32,958 nucleotides of DNA from Methanolobus sp. (GTDB lineage Archaea; Halobacteriota; Methanosarcinia; Methanosarcinales; Methanosarcinaceae): positions 1 to 32,958 of the forward strand of contig NZ_JAUXNK010000022.1 in the NCBI RefSeq assembly GCF_030682845.1, in the 5' to 3' direction. Positions within the stretch are counted from its first letter, which is position 1; each line of letters starts with the position of its first letter. This document shows, piece after piece, positions 25,774-32,958 of this stretch. Both the position numbers and the translations under genes were made by a program. The notes under the pieces were generated by a model. The model was not told where the DNA came from and made no database searches. It saw only the letters and a program-made list of their open reading frames with translations.

Positions 25774-26418
25774 ATGAGAATCGCTGGAATCGATGAGGCT
25801 GGAAAGGGACCTGTGATAGGTCCCATGTGCGTTGGCGGAGTCCTTATGGAGGAGTCCAGGATAAATGCCCTGAAGAACCTGGGTGTGGCTGATTCAAAGA
25901 AACTGACTCCAAAAAAAAGGGAAATGCTTGCCCTCCAGATAGAAAAATACGCTCTGCAAGTGTTTGTTCTTGAGATCACACCTCAGCAGATAGATGAGCT
26001 GCGCAAGCTGATGACCATGAACGAGATCATGGTGCTTGCCTTTTCCAGAGTCCTCGAAGAACTGCATCCGGATATTGCTTTTGTCGATGCCGCCGATGTG
26101 AGTGAGGAAAGGTTTGGAAAAAGGCTTCTGCTGGAGTATGAGAAAAAACATTCTGAGAAAGCTGGCTGCATGTCAGTTATATCAAAGCACCAGGCTGATT
26201 GCATATACCCAATAGTTTCTGCTGCTTCCATTGTAGCAAAGGTGCGCAGGGACAGCCTGATAGAAGAGCTCAAAAAGGAAATAGGTATTGACTTTGGCAG
26301 CGGTTATCCTTCAGACCCTAAGACAAAGCAATTCCTGCAGGATTGGTTTAAGGAACACGGAGAATTGCCTGATATAGTAAGGCATTCCTGGAAAACGGCT
26401 GCTAATGTCATCAAGTAA
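25774..26418 (+). CDS. rnhB: Ribonuclease HII
   Basis: RNase HII nicks RNA in RNA-DNA hybrids and starts removal of misincorporated ribonucleotides. The 214-residue length is normal for archaea. MRIAGIDEAGKGPVIGP carries the first two acidic residues (D7, E8); the third is in AFVDAADV and the fourth in AKVRRDSLIEEL, so the active site is complete. The usual GRG after DEA is GKG here, a conservative change. A C-terminal helix (TKQFLQDWFKEHGELPDIV) is typical of archaeal members. The gene follows the secretion platform gene by 39 bases on the same strand and may be read through from it, but it is functionally separate. No terminator hairpin is seen after it. Confidence 0.95.
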   Translation: MRIAGIDEAGKGPVIGPMCVGGVLMEESRINALKNLGVADSKKLTPKKREMLALQIEKYALQVFVLEITPQQIDELRKLMTMNEIMVLAFSRVLEELHPDIAFVDAADVSEERFGKRLLLEYEKKHSEKAGCMSVISKHQADCIYPIVSAASIVAKVRRDSLIEELKKEIGIDFGSGYPSDPKTKQFLQDWFKEHGELPDIVRHSWKTAANVIK

Positions 26419-26587
26419 AAAAAATCAAGATTGCACCATCACTATTTTTGAGACCTGATATGTGGGCATCGGGGATAAGGGTCCGGATGGATATTACATG
26501 GCTACATTCGGATATAAGGGCCGCCTGCTGAGGGGAATTGCTGTCAGGGTCTCCAAATAAAAACTACAAAAATGTTGAAACGAAGTC

Positions 26588-29092
26588 TTAGCTTCGTTTC
26601 CTGTACAGAACATATGCACCCGCAAGCACTACAGATATACCTCCCAATATCAGAAAGATACTAGTTGAACCAGTCCTGCTTGTTGCTACAGTTCCAGCCT
26701 CCTCATCTGTGATCAGGTCTGTACCTGCATCATCCACCGATCTGAGCGATGTGTCGATGGCATCGCTGGCAGAGATTTCAGAACTGATAGCAAAAGGTGA
26801 GAAACCCGGCGTATGGCTTTCGAAGTACATGTACCTGTCATCTTCCCCGACAGGAGTTGTCGGGACTGCATCCCACGAATCATCCGCATACCTGTAGAGT
26901 TTTACCAAATCAACATTTATCTCATTCTCTTCCAGCCAGGATCTCTCCACTTTGAAGCTTATGCGCAGGTTCTCGACATTTTCCGGAGACACAAAGCCAA
27001 CACTACCAACCCAGATGTTCATTTGCTGGTAAACTTTTCCCGGCGCATCAGCTTTTGCGAATGAGGACCTGCTCTTCAGCACTTCAACTATGGCCTGTAT
27101 CTTGCCTGAGTTCTTCAAAGCATCGAACTGGACAGATGTAATAGCATTGCCATCTTTTTCAAACTCATAGTTGATGTGCGAGTCTGCATTAACGAAGATA
27201 CCCTGAACTTCCTTTACCTGGATATTCTCGTACTTCTCACCGGTAGTTGCACCGCCGCCACCACTGCTCCCGCCGCTTCTGACAACTGAAGAGGGTTGGG
27301 AGGGCTGTGGACCAATCCAGAAGGTGGTGGTGAATACCTGCAGGTTGCCTGCATTGTCCTCAACATACACCGAAGCGGAATGTGCGCCTTTGGTAAGTCC
27401 TGTGGCATTGTAAGAGGCGTATGAATCAGTGATACTTGCATTAGGACTGTCTGTGACCTCTATGCCGTCAAACATGAGAACTATGGAGCTTGCGTTAATG
27501 CCTGCCCCCGCATCAGAGTAGTTGAGGCGGATATCCACAAATGTTGTATCTTCTGCGAAAGTATGACCATTAGAAGGCGTAACGCCGTCAAGAACCGGAG
27601 CGGTCCGGTCCACACTTACAATATGGTCTGATTCCATCGAATTGCTGTTCTTTGCAGTGTCCTTTGCAACTGCCCTGAGAGTATAGTTCCCGTCCGCAAT
27701 CTTTGACAGATCGAACTCCGCAATCCACGAACCATTTTCCAGGTGCCCAGTGGCCGTTTTCACGAGCTTGGAGCCGGAAAGCAATTCTACGCTGACAGCT
27801 GCTACATCTGCTGATGCGCCAGATTCGGAGACCTTTACTAACAGGTCAGAATTGGTGTACACGAGCTTGCCATGGTCAGAAGTCCCTGAAACATTACTTA
27901 TAACAATGGAAGGAGCCGTGTTGTCAACGGTCACATCTATCTTCTCCTGTATAGAATGACCGGATGCAGTCTTAGCGAGCAGATCCAGCGTATATATCCC
28001 GCTTGGAAGCGACTCTCCCTGCTGGCCTGTTGTATCCCATTCAAACGTATACACGCCCGAAGCAAGATCATCAGTGAGATTCTTCTCGAGAACCACAGTA
28101 CCAGCGCTATTGGCTATTGAAAACTGAGCTGATGCATAATCTATGCCACTTATGTCGACTTTTATCCCTACCGGATTGTTGGCACTGATGGCTTTCACAT
28201 AACTTACCTGGAGATATTCAGTGTTGCCTTCAACTATTACAGTTGTGACTGCCTTAGACCAGGACATATGATCCTTTACTTTGAATTCAATAGTATGGGT
28301 TCCCACGGACAGGTTGGATCTGGAGAAGCTTGACTGGTTGCTTAGCAGATTATCAATGCTGGACCACCACTGATATTCGCTTATCTCCCTCCCATCGGGG
28401 TCGATGCCTGTCCCGGCGAATGTAATGCTCTGACCTGCTTTCGCAGGATTCGGAGTAATAGAATCAATGGTAGCTACAGGAAGAGTATTTGCCAGAATGA
28501 CCAGATAGCCATAAACCTTGTCGGACCACTGACCCTCACTGTCCACGGCCCTGAAGCTCATCGCATGATTGCCTACAGATAGGCCCCCCGTATATAGGGT
28601 CCTTCCCGTGCATTGTAAACCATCTCTATCGGAGTACCATTCATGACCTCTCTTTGATGGGATGGCAGTATGATTGTAAACGTATAGGCCAACTAAGCTA
28701 ACGATCTCACCCCTTATTGCAGGGTTGGGCCTGATATAGTCAATTGCAACTACAGGACGTGTATCTACCGAGATATAATCAGTCCTTGTCAAGGAATCCG
28801 ATCTGTTCGTATTATTCACTGTCAGGCTTACAGTATAAGTGCCTGCTGCAGCATAAGTATGTGCAGGATTCTGGAGATTGGATTTACTGCCATCACCAAA
28901 GTCCCACTCCCATGATGTCGGCTCTCCACTTGAGGTGTCAGTGAACTGAACTTGCAGAGGAACTTTACCGGTTACAACATCAACATCCGGGTCGAAGGAA
29001 GCGACCGGAGCTGAAGCAATTTCAGAGGCACTCGCGACACCTATGCATAAAAATGATATAATTACCACTAAGGCAACAAAGTTTATTTTCAT
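26588..29092 (-). CDS. Large PKD/Ig-like surface protein with PGF-pre-PGF region and C-terminal TM anchor
   Basis: The 834-residue protein is exported: residues 1-22 are a signal peptide (ending VASASE). A PKD domain follows (about 30-115, with WEWDFGDGSKSNLQNPAHTY), then two PKD-like repeats each beginning with a PNPA motif, a FlgD/Ig-like block (about 295-390), and further Ig-like repeats (about 390-590). The segment YENIQVKEVQGIFVNADSHI to HTPGFSPFAI (about 620-780) is the PGF-pre-PGF domain that usually precedes a PGF-CTERM signal. Here the end is a plain membrane span (IFLILGGISVVLAGAYVLY) with YRKRS and no PGF motif. It is probably a cell-surface or S-layer-associated adhesin-like protein; the ligand is unknown. 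Confidence 0.88.
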   Translation of the reverse strand: MKINFVALVVIISFLCIGVASASEIASAPVASFDPDVDVVTGKVPLQVQFTDTSSGEPTSWEWDFGDGSKSNLQNPAHTYAAAGTYTVSLTVNNTNRSDSLTRTDYISVDTRPVVAIDYIRPNPAIRGEIVSLVGLYVYNHTAIPSKRGHEWYSDRDGLQCTGRTLYTGGLSVGNHAMSFRAVDSEGQWSDKVYGYLVILANTLPVATIDSITPNPAKAGQSITFAGTGIDPDGREISEYQWWSSIDNLLSNQSSFSRSNLSVGTHTIEFKVKDHMSWSKAVTTVIVEGNTEYLQVSYVKAISANNPVGIKVDISGIDYASAQFSIANSAGTVVLEKNLTDDLASGVYTFEWDTTGQQGESLPSGIYTLDLLAKTASGHSIQEKIDVTVDNTAPSIVISNVSGTSDHGKLVYTNSDLLVKVSESGASADVAAVSVELLSGSKLVKTATGHLENGSWIAEFDLSKIADGNYTLRAVAKDTAKNSNSMESDHIVSVDRTAPVLDGVTPSNGHTFAEDTTFVDIRLNYSDAGAGINASSIVLMFDGIEVTDSPNASITDSYASYNATGLTKGAHSASVYVEDNAGNLQVFTTTFWIGPQPSQPSSVVRSGGSSGGGGATTGEKYENIQVKEVQGIFVNADSHINYEFEKDGNAITSVQFDALKNSGKIQAIVEVLKSRSSFAKADAPGKVYQQMNIWVGSVGFVSPENVENLRISFKVERSWLEENEINVDLVKLYRYADDSWDAVPTTPVGEDDRYMYFESHTPGFSPFAISSEISASDAIDTSLRSVDDAGTDLITDEEAGTVATSRTGSTSIFLILGGISVVLAGAYVLYRKRS

Positions 29093-29335
29093 TTAATACC
29101 ACCACTCAAATTAAATAAGGACGAATGTTAAATAAAAATGTTAGGAAACAATGTTACTTAACATGGTGAATATTAATTAATGGATAAAAGTAAGTGAAAA
29201 TGATTTGAGTTTAATGCTAATGTATTTTCAATAAGGTTCAAATCAAAGGCTCAAGAATAACAAAGAAGTAATGAGTACAGGAATTACCTATCGATACTTC
29301 TTGTTACTCAAAAGAATAGTACAAAATACAGCCAT

Positions 29336-30031
29336 TCAACGGTCGGAGATATACTCCACCATTGACCTGAACACCTTCAATCCGTCAGTGGAACCCAGCA
29401 CTTCCTCGGATGCACGTTCGGGGTGTGGCATCATTCCAAGCACGTTCTTCCTTTGGCTTACTATGCCTGCAATGTTCTCTCTGGAGCCGTTGGGGTTTGC
29501 TTCGTCGGTGGCATTACCGTTTTTGTCCACATACCTGAAGACTACCTGATCATTCTTTTCCAGTGCTGCGAGGGTCGGCTCGTCAGCATAATAGTTACCT
29601 TCCATGTGGGCTATAGGAATACTGAGAATTTCTCCTTTCCTGAACATGGATGTGAAGGGCGTGTCGGTGGTCTCGACCCTCAGGTAGGTAGGTTCACACC
29701 TGAATTTGGGGTAATTGTTGGTTGTGAGCGCACCGGCAAGTAGGCCGGATTCGGTAAGCACCTGGAAACCGTTGCATATACCAATAACGGGTTTTCCTGC
29801 ATCTGCCTGTTTCTTGACGGAATTCATTATCGGGGTTCGTGCGGCTATTGCGCCAGCCCGGAGGTAGTCACCGTAGGAGAAGCCTCCAGGTATCACTATG
29901 CCATCGAAGCGGTCAAGGTTCTCTTCCTTGTACCAAACTAGTTCGGCATCAACACCCAGTACGTCCTTAAGGACGTGTATAATATCAAGATCACAATTGC
30001 TTCCGCCAAACTGGACAACAGCAATGCTCAT
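29336..30031 (-). CDS. purQ: Phosphoribosylformylglycinamidine synthase, glutaminase subunit
   Basis: PurQ releases ammonia from glutamine for PurL, with PurS, in the fourth step of purine synthesis. The 231-residue class-I amidotransferase shows [15 protein letters not shown] at the start, the oxyanion region [17 protein letters not shown], the nucleophile elbow GICNGFQVL (Cys near residue 90), and the catalytic His/Glu pair in [11 protein letters not shown] near the end. The ATG at 30031 overlaps the purS stop by four bases, so the two are translationally coupled. purL is not in the window. Confidence 0.96.
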   Translation of the reverse strand: MSIAVVQFGGSNCDLDIIHVLKDVLGVDAELVWYKEENLDRFDGIVIPGGFSYGDYLRAGAIAARTPIMNSVKKQADAGKPVIGICNGFQVLTESGLLAGALTTNNYPKFRCEPTYLRVETTDTPFTSMFRKGEILSIPIAHMEGNYYADEPTLAALEKNDQVVFRYVDKNGNATDEANPNGSRENIAGIVSQRKNVLGMMPHPERASEEVLGSTDGLKVFRSMVEYISDR

Positions 30032-30279
30032 TCTATTTCCCTCAGGGATACGGAATAATTATGGATGATCGGGTTAGCTATCAGTTTCTGGCACATCTCT
30101 TCTACATTTTCCCTTGCACTGTGTATGTCAGCAGCCTTCAGGACAATGGTATATTTCTTTGCGGTCCTGACACTGTCGGCCTCATAACCAAGATGTTCAA
30201 GTGCCCTTTTGACAGTCGTGCCTTCCGGATCGAGCATACCGGCCTTAAGTTCAATAATTACTTCAGCTTGATACTGCAT
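30028..30279 (-). CDS. purS: Phosphoribosylformylglycinamidine synthase, PurS subunit
   Basis: The 83-residue protein is of normal PurS size. [20 protein letters not shown] matches the conserved opening strand and turn, and [17 protein letters not shown] the second beta-alpha part. PurS forms a dimer that bridges PurQ and the small PurL. It precedes purQ with an ATGA overlap. A minus-strand TATA-like ATAATATAAAG around 30341-30351 predicts transcription starting near 30320, giving a leader of about 40 bases. Confidence 0.95.
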   Translation of the reverse strand: MQYQAEVIIELKAGMLDPEGTTVKRALEHLGYEADSVRTAKKYTIVLKAADIHSARENVEEMCQKLIANPIIHNYSVSLREIE

Positions 30280-30381
30280 CTTCTATCCTCAGCTCTCTTT
30301 TGAATATGCATAATAGTGGATATCACGCTTTAATGCAGCACTTTATATTATAATCTTTGCCCCGGAAATATGGTCTGTGCC

Positions 30382-30969
30382 TTATTCAAGTGACCTCTTT
30401 GCATGCAACAGGCGCTGTACGACAGTCACATGAGTGAGCACCACAATGATCACGATAGCCAGACCCAGCATTCCGGTAAGGGCTCCTGCCACAAGCACCA
30501 GCAACCTTTCCGGTCTTTCAGCTATCCCCACGTCCATTTCCTTTGCTCCCGCAGCCTCTGCCCGGGAGCGTGTATAACTTACAAGGTAGGAGCCGATTAT
30601 CGCTATTACTGCCCACAGCCACATGGGAATGGAAAGGAAATCTACCTGAACGATGTTGCCGGATATCAGGCCATAGATAATGCCCGCAAATATCAGGGCA
30701 TCAGCATACCTGTCACAAACAGAATCAAGAACTGCCCCAAAAGCAGTAGTAAGGCCATTAGCCCTTGCAACCGCTCCATCGAAAATATCAAATAACCCGC
30801 TCAGAAGGATAGTGAGAGCCCCCAGTATCAGAAAACCCCTGGCGAACTGGAATGCGGCAATAACACTCACGAGCAACCCGATAATAGTTAACGTGTTCGG
30901 CGATAGAGGTATATTTCTTGCAAGAGGCAGGAACCATTCCCTGATATTGTCTTTTAGTACTCCCAGCAT
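30382..30969 (-). CDS. CDP-alcohol phosphatidyltransferase, probably archaetidylinositol-phosphate-synthase-like
   Basis: The 195-residue membrane enzyme carries the full family motif D-x2-D-G-x2-A-R-x8-G-x3-D-x3-D as DIFDGAVARANGLTTAFGA, then VLDSVCDRYAD (about residues 62-91), with the metal-binding aspartates complete. About five to six membrane spans surround it. Such enzymes join CDP-archaeol to an alcohol phosphate. Length and the opening MLGVLKDNIREWFLPLAR are like archaeal archaetidylinositol phosphate synthases, but glycerol- or serine-specific relatives cannot be excluded by motif alone. It lies upstream of purS on the same strand, with a 102-base gap holding the purS promoter. Confidence 0.88.
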   Translation of the reverse strand: MLGVLKDNIREWFLPLARNIPLSPNTLTIIGLLVSVIAAFQFARGFLILGALTILLSGLFDIFDGAVARANGLTTAFGAVLDSVCDRYADALIFAGIIYGLISGNIVQVDFLSIPMWLWAVIAIIGSYLVSYTRSRAEAAGAKEMDVGIAERPERLLVLVAGALTGMLGLAIVIIVVLTHVTVVQRLLHAKRSLE

Positions 30970-31219
30970 AGTATGTCCATCCTGTTATCTCATATCCCAA
31001 CTCATTTTGTTTTATTTGTATTTATCCAATCTGCCTGTTTCTGTCCTTGTACAAGAGGAATACTCATCATAATGATGGTAATTATACAAAAGAATGTAGA
31101 TATAATTATATACTTGATTGTCAAACCAGCAATTGTATTACACAAAACAGGACCCATCATTTCCTTAGTTATGGAGTCATGTCAAAAATAATCATAAATC
31201 CGGGCAGAGGTATTAACAA

Positions 31220-31603
31220 ATGAAGACCGAACGCAAGATCATCGTATCAGAGAATGGAAAACTCGTTATGAAGAAGATCACACTGGCATGCAGGGATACC
31301 AGTGGAAAGAATACTTATCTCTTTGAACCGGACAACAAGGGCGAGAAAAAGGAAAGCCTTTACCAGCGCATTGAAAATAATTTCCTGAGAATCGGTTTGC
31401 TTAAGAAAGTGGATATGTCAACATTAAGCAATGAGGAGATCAACCGGCTCATTTACAAAAAGCATGATAAAGAGGACAGGTTTCTCAAGGCTGGCGAAAA
31501 GCGCGGTTTCAACTTCGGCGTTGATATGGACCCGGAGGACATCCTGAAGTTCTATGTCTCCCTCACGCCCGATGAAAGGATAGACCTTAACTGCAAGCCA
31601 TAG
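31220..31603 (+). CDS. Small hypothetical protein
   Basis: A 127-residue, highly charged soluble protein that I do not recognise. It starts with a beta-hairpin-like stretch (TERKIIVSENGKLVMKKITL), has a Lys/Glu-rich helical middle (KKVDMSTLSNEEINRLIYKK), and ends with FGVDMDPEDILKFYVSLTPDERIDLNC. No cysteines arranged for metal binding, no membrane span. AGAGGT about eight bases before the ATG and coding-like composition support it as real. It is divergent from the phosphatidyltransferase gene (250-base gap with T/A-rich promoter sequence) and is followed by the right-edge IS end. Confidence 0.72.
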   Translation: MKTERKIIVSENGKLVMKKITLACRDTSGKNTYLFEPDNKGEKKESLYQRIENNFLRIGLLKKVDMSTLSNEEINRLIYKKHDKEDRFLKAGEKRGFNFGVDMDPEDILKFYVSLTPDERIDLNCKP

Positions 31604-31689
31604 GATTTGAGACAGCAGTATTAACAGGGGTTCACTCAATTCCTGCTTATCATTTATTTTACTGCTTCGAATTCTAATCCAGTCATACT

Positions 31690-31721
31690 GTGAACCTCCT
31701 CCCTCTGAAGAGAGAGGCTTC
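31690..31721 (-). mobile_element. Right end / omega-RNA 3' hairpin of the right tnpB element
   Basis: On the minus strand GAAGCC leads into CCTCTCTCT and AGAGGGAGG (31698-31717), which pair with one U-G wobble, followed by AGGTTCAC ending at 31690. This is the same layout as the left element's right end (759-790). It lies about 97 bases after the tnpB stop, so the element boundary is near 31690. Confidence 0.72.
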
Positions 31722-31818
31722 CCGTTTCATCGATCCAGGTTATTACGAAAGAAGTTCTGTGGTTCTTTCCTTTTCCCGTATCTCGGGGGCGTTAGTGTTT
31801 ATTGGCCTTTTATGGAGA

Positions 31819-32958
31819 CTAACAAACACCAATTCCGCTAGTTCCTGTAGCGTATTTCTGAGTTATGCCAAGTTCCTGTAGTCCTTTGTTAAGAATGTTA
31901 ATGCTCGCATTGACATCCCTGTCATGGTGCTGACCGCAATGGTCGCAGTCAAATTCTCTGACAGAAGTGTCTTTTACCTTAACATTCTTATGTCCACAGA
32001 CAGAGCAAATCTGACTAGATGGGAAATACTTCTCTATCTGGTGGTAGATATTACCGAACTTCTTAGCCTTGTACTCAAGCATCCTGAAGAGTCTGTTCCA
32101 TGAAGCATCGTAGATACCTTTGGAGTTCTTCTGACCATTTGACATTGAAAGGATGCTGAGATTTTCGGAAATAATAAATTGGTTCTCTTTTACTATTCCA
32201 TAACTCAGTTTATGGAGAAAATCAGTCCTACTGTTTGCTGTTCTTGAATGCATTTCAGCAACATGTATTCTCTGTTTCTCATAGTTGTTGCTGCCTTTCT
32301 GTTTCTTTGAAAGGTCATGTTGTCTTTGAGCAAGTTTCTTCTCGTTCTTTTTATAATGTTTCGGATTCGAAACCTTATTACCGTTACTATCTACCAGATA
32401 ATCCTTGATACCAACATCAAAAGCAATGATGTTGTTGTTATCTTCCTGTTTATCCGGCAGGGGTTCCACGTTAATCAGCACAGAGACAAAGTACCTGTTA
32501 TCAGGGGTCTGGGAAATGGTTGCACTCTTAATACTTCCATTGAAGTCCCGATGTAAATGAGCTTTTACCTTGCCAAGCTTAGGTAATTGAATTGTTCTGT
32601 TCTCATGATCAACTTTGATATTATTGTTGGTCATATTGCTAGTATATGACTGATACCTTGAATGCTTGGACTTGAAAGAAGGTGGATTGGAATTGTGGTC
32701 AGCATAACAGTTCTTATGAGCAGCTGCAAGATGGATCAGGGAATTTGTAATCGCAAATTTATCAATATCTCTAAGCCATGGATATTGGTCCTTTAGTACC
32801 TGATTGCAGTGGTTATTCCATCTGGTAGCATCCCATGGCAACTTATTGTTCTTGTAGTCTTGTGTCTGTTTAGACAGATAATAATTATAAACAAAACGAA
32901 CACAACCAAAGGTCTTGCTGATCTGGGCAATCTGTTCCTCATCAGGATATATCTCGTA
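31819..32958 (-). CDS. tnpB: TnpB, RNA-guided nuclease of an IS1341/IS605-type element (start outside window)
   Basis: The frame is open to the window's right edge. A TTG at 32839-32841 is not the start, because the in-frame bases before it read YEIYPDEEQIAQISKTFG and then CVRFVYNYYLSKQTQDYK, the usual N-terminal helix-turn-helix region of TnpB. About 380 residues are present. RuvC residues are intact: Asp in IAFDVGIKDY, Glu in IISENLSILS and Asp in HHDRDVNAS. The zinc ribbon is CSVCGHKN with CDHCGQHHDRD. Only a few N-terminal residues should be missing. No tnpA is visible. It shares the right-end layout with the left-edge element but differs clearly in protein sequence, so these are two separate insertions rather than copies. 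Confidence 0.94.
   Translation of the reverse strand, partial: YEIYPDEEQIAQISKTFGCVRFVYNYYLSKQTQDYKNNKLPWDATRWNNHCNQVLKDQYPWLRDIDKFAITNSLIHLAAAHKNCYADHNSNPPSFKSKHSRYQSYTSNMTNNNIKVDHENRTIQLPKLGKVKAHLHRDFNGSIKSATISQTPDNRYFVSVLINVEPLPDKQEDNNNIIAFDVGIKDYLVDSNGNKVSNPKHYKKNEKKLAQRQHDLSKKQKGSNNYEKQRIHVAEMHSRTANSRTDFLHKLSYGIVKENQFIISENLSILSMSNGQKNSKGIYDASWNRLFRMLEYKAKKFGNIYHQIEKYFPSSQICSVCGHKNVKVKDTSVREFDCDHCGQHHDRDVNASINILNKGLQELGITQKYATGTSGIGVC

Overview
The window looks like chromosomal DNA of a methanogenic archaeon, most likely of the Methanosarcinales (Methanosarcinaceae-like). The evidence is a dihydropteroate-synthase-like protein of the tetrahydromethanopterin pathway, a CooC-type CO dehydrogenase maturation ATPase, a FilR1-domain regulator, PGF-type surface anchoring, archaeal PheT, FtsZ, NcsA and RNase HII, BRE/TATA promoters, GGAGGTGA-type ribosome sites, and an intron-bearing tRNA. 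The genus cannot be fixed from sequence alone.

Layout. Both edges carry IS1341-type tnpB genes, one on + at the left edge and one on - at the right edge; each runs off the window at its 5' end and is followed by a hairpin right end. Bases 0.9-4.7 kb hold two lipoproteins, a cooC-cupin pair, a structured intergenic stretch and a small mono-haem surface protein. Bases 4.75-5.15 kb hold what looks like a broken cas1 C-terminus, followed by a FilR1-type regulator. Bases 6.3-9.6 kb hold a TctA-like permease, the tRNA thiolase NcsA and a multi-pass membrane protein. A C-rich, stem-enclosed putative small RNA lies before hppA (proton pyrophosphatase). Bases 12.3-15.6 kb are a minus-strand run of a hypothetical gene, the pterin enzyme and ftsZ. 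Bases 16-19.1 kb run on + with an intramembrane protease, a K+ channel that appears to have lost its RCK core, and a TauE-like permease. tRNA-Arg(TCG) with a 24-nt intron and pheT follow. Bases 21.4-25.7 kb hold an orphan two-gene secretion/pilus motor (GspE/ArlI-like ATPase and ArlJ/TadC-like platform) with rnhB behind it. Bases 26.6-31.6 kb hold a large PKD surface protein, purSQ, a CDP-alcohol phosphatidyltransferase and a small hypothetical gene.

Most genes are core housekeeping in short transcription units. The unusual content is in the gaps and scars: two small-RNA candidates (about 3.91-4.04 kb and 9.74-9.89 kb), a 16-bp perfect dyad over a predicted start site (1750-1765), a one-helical-turn tandem repeat before ftsZ (15623-15642), a leader or terminator hairpin before hppA, the cas1 relic and the deleted channel. 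No CRISPR array, complete transposase pair or obvious new multi-gene defence system was seen.
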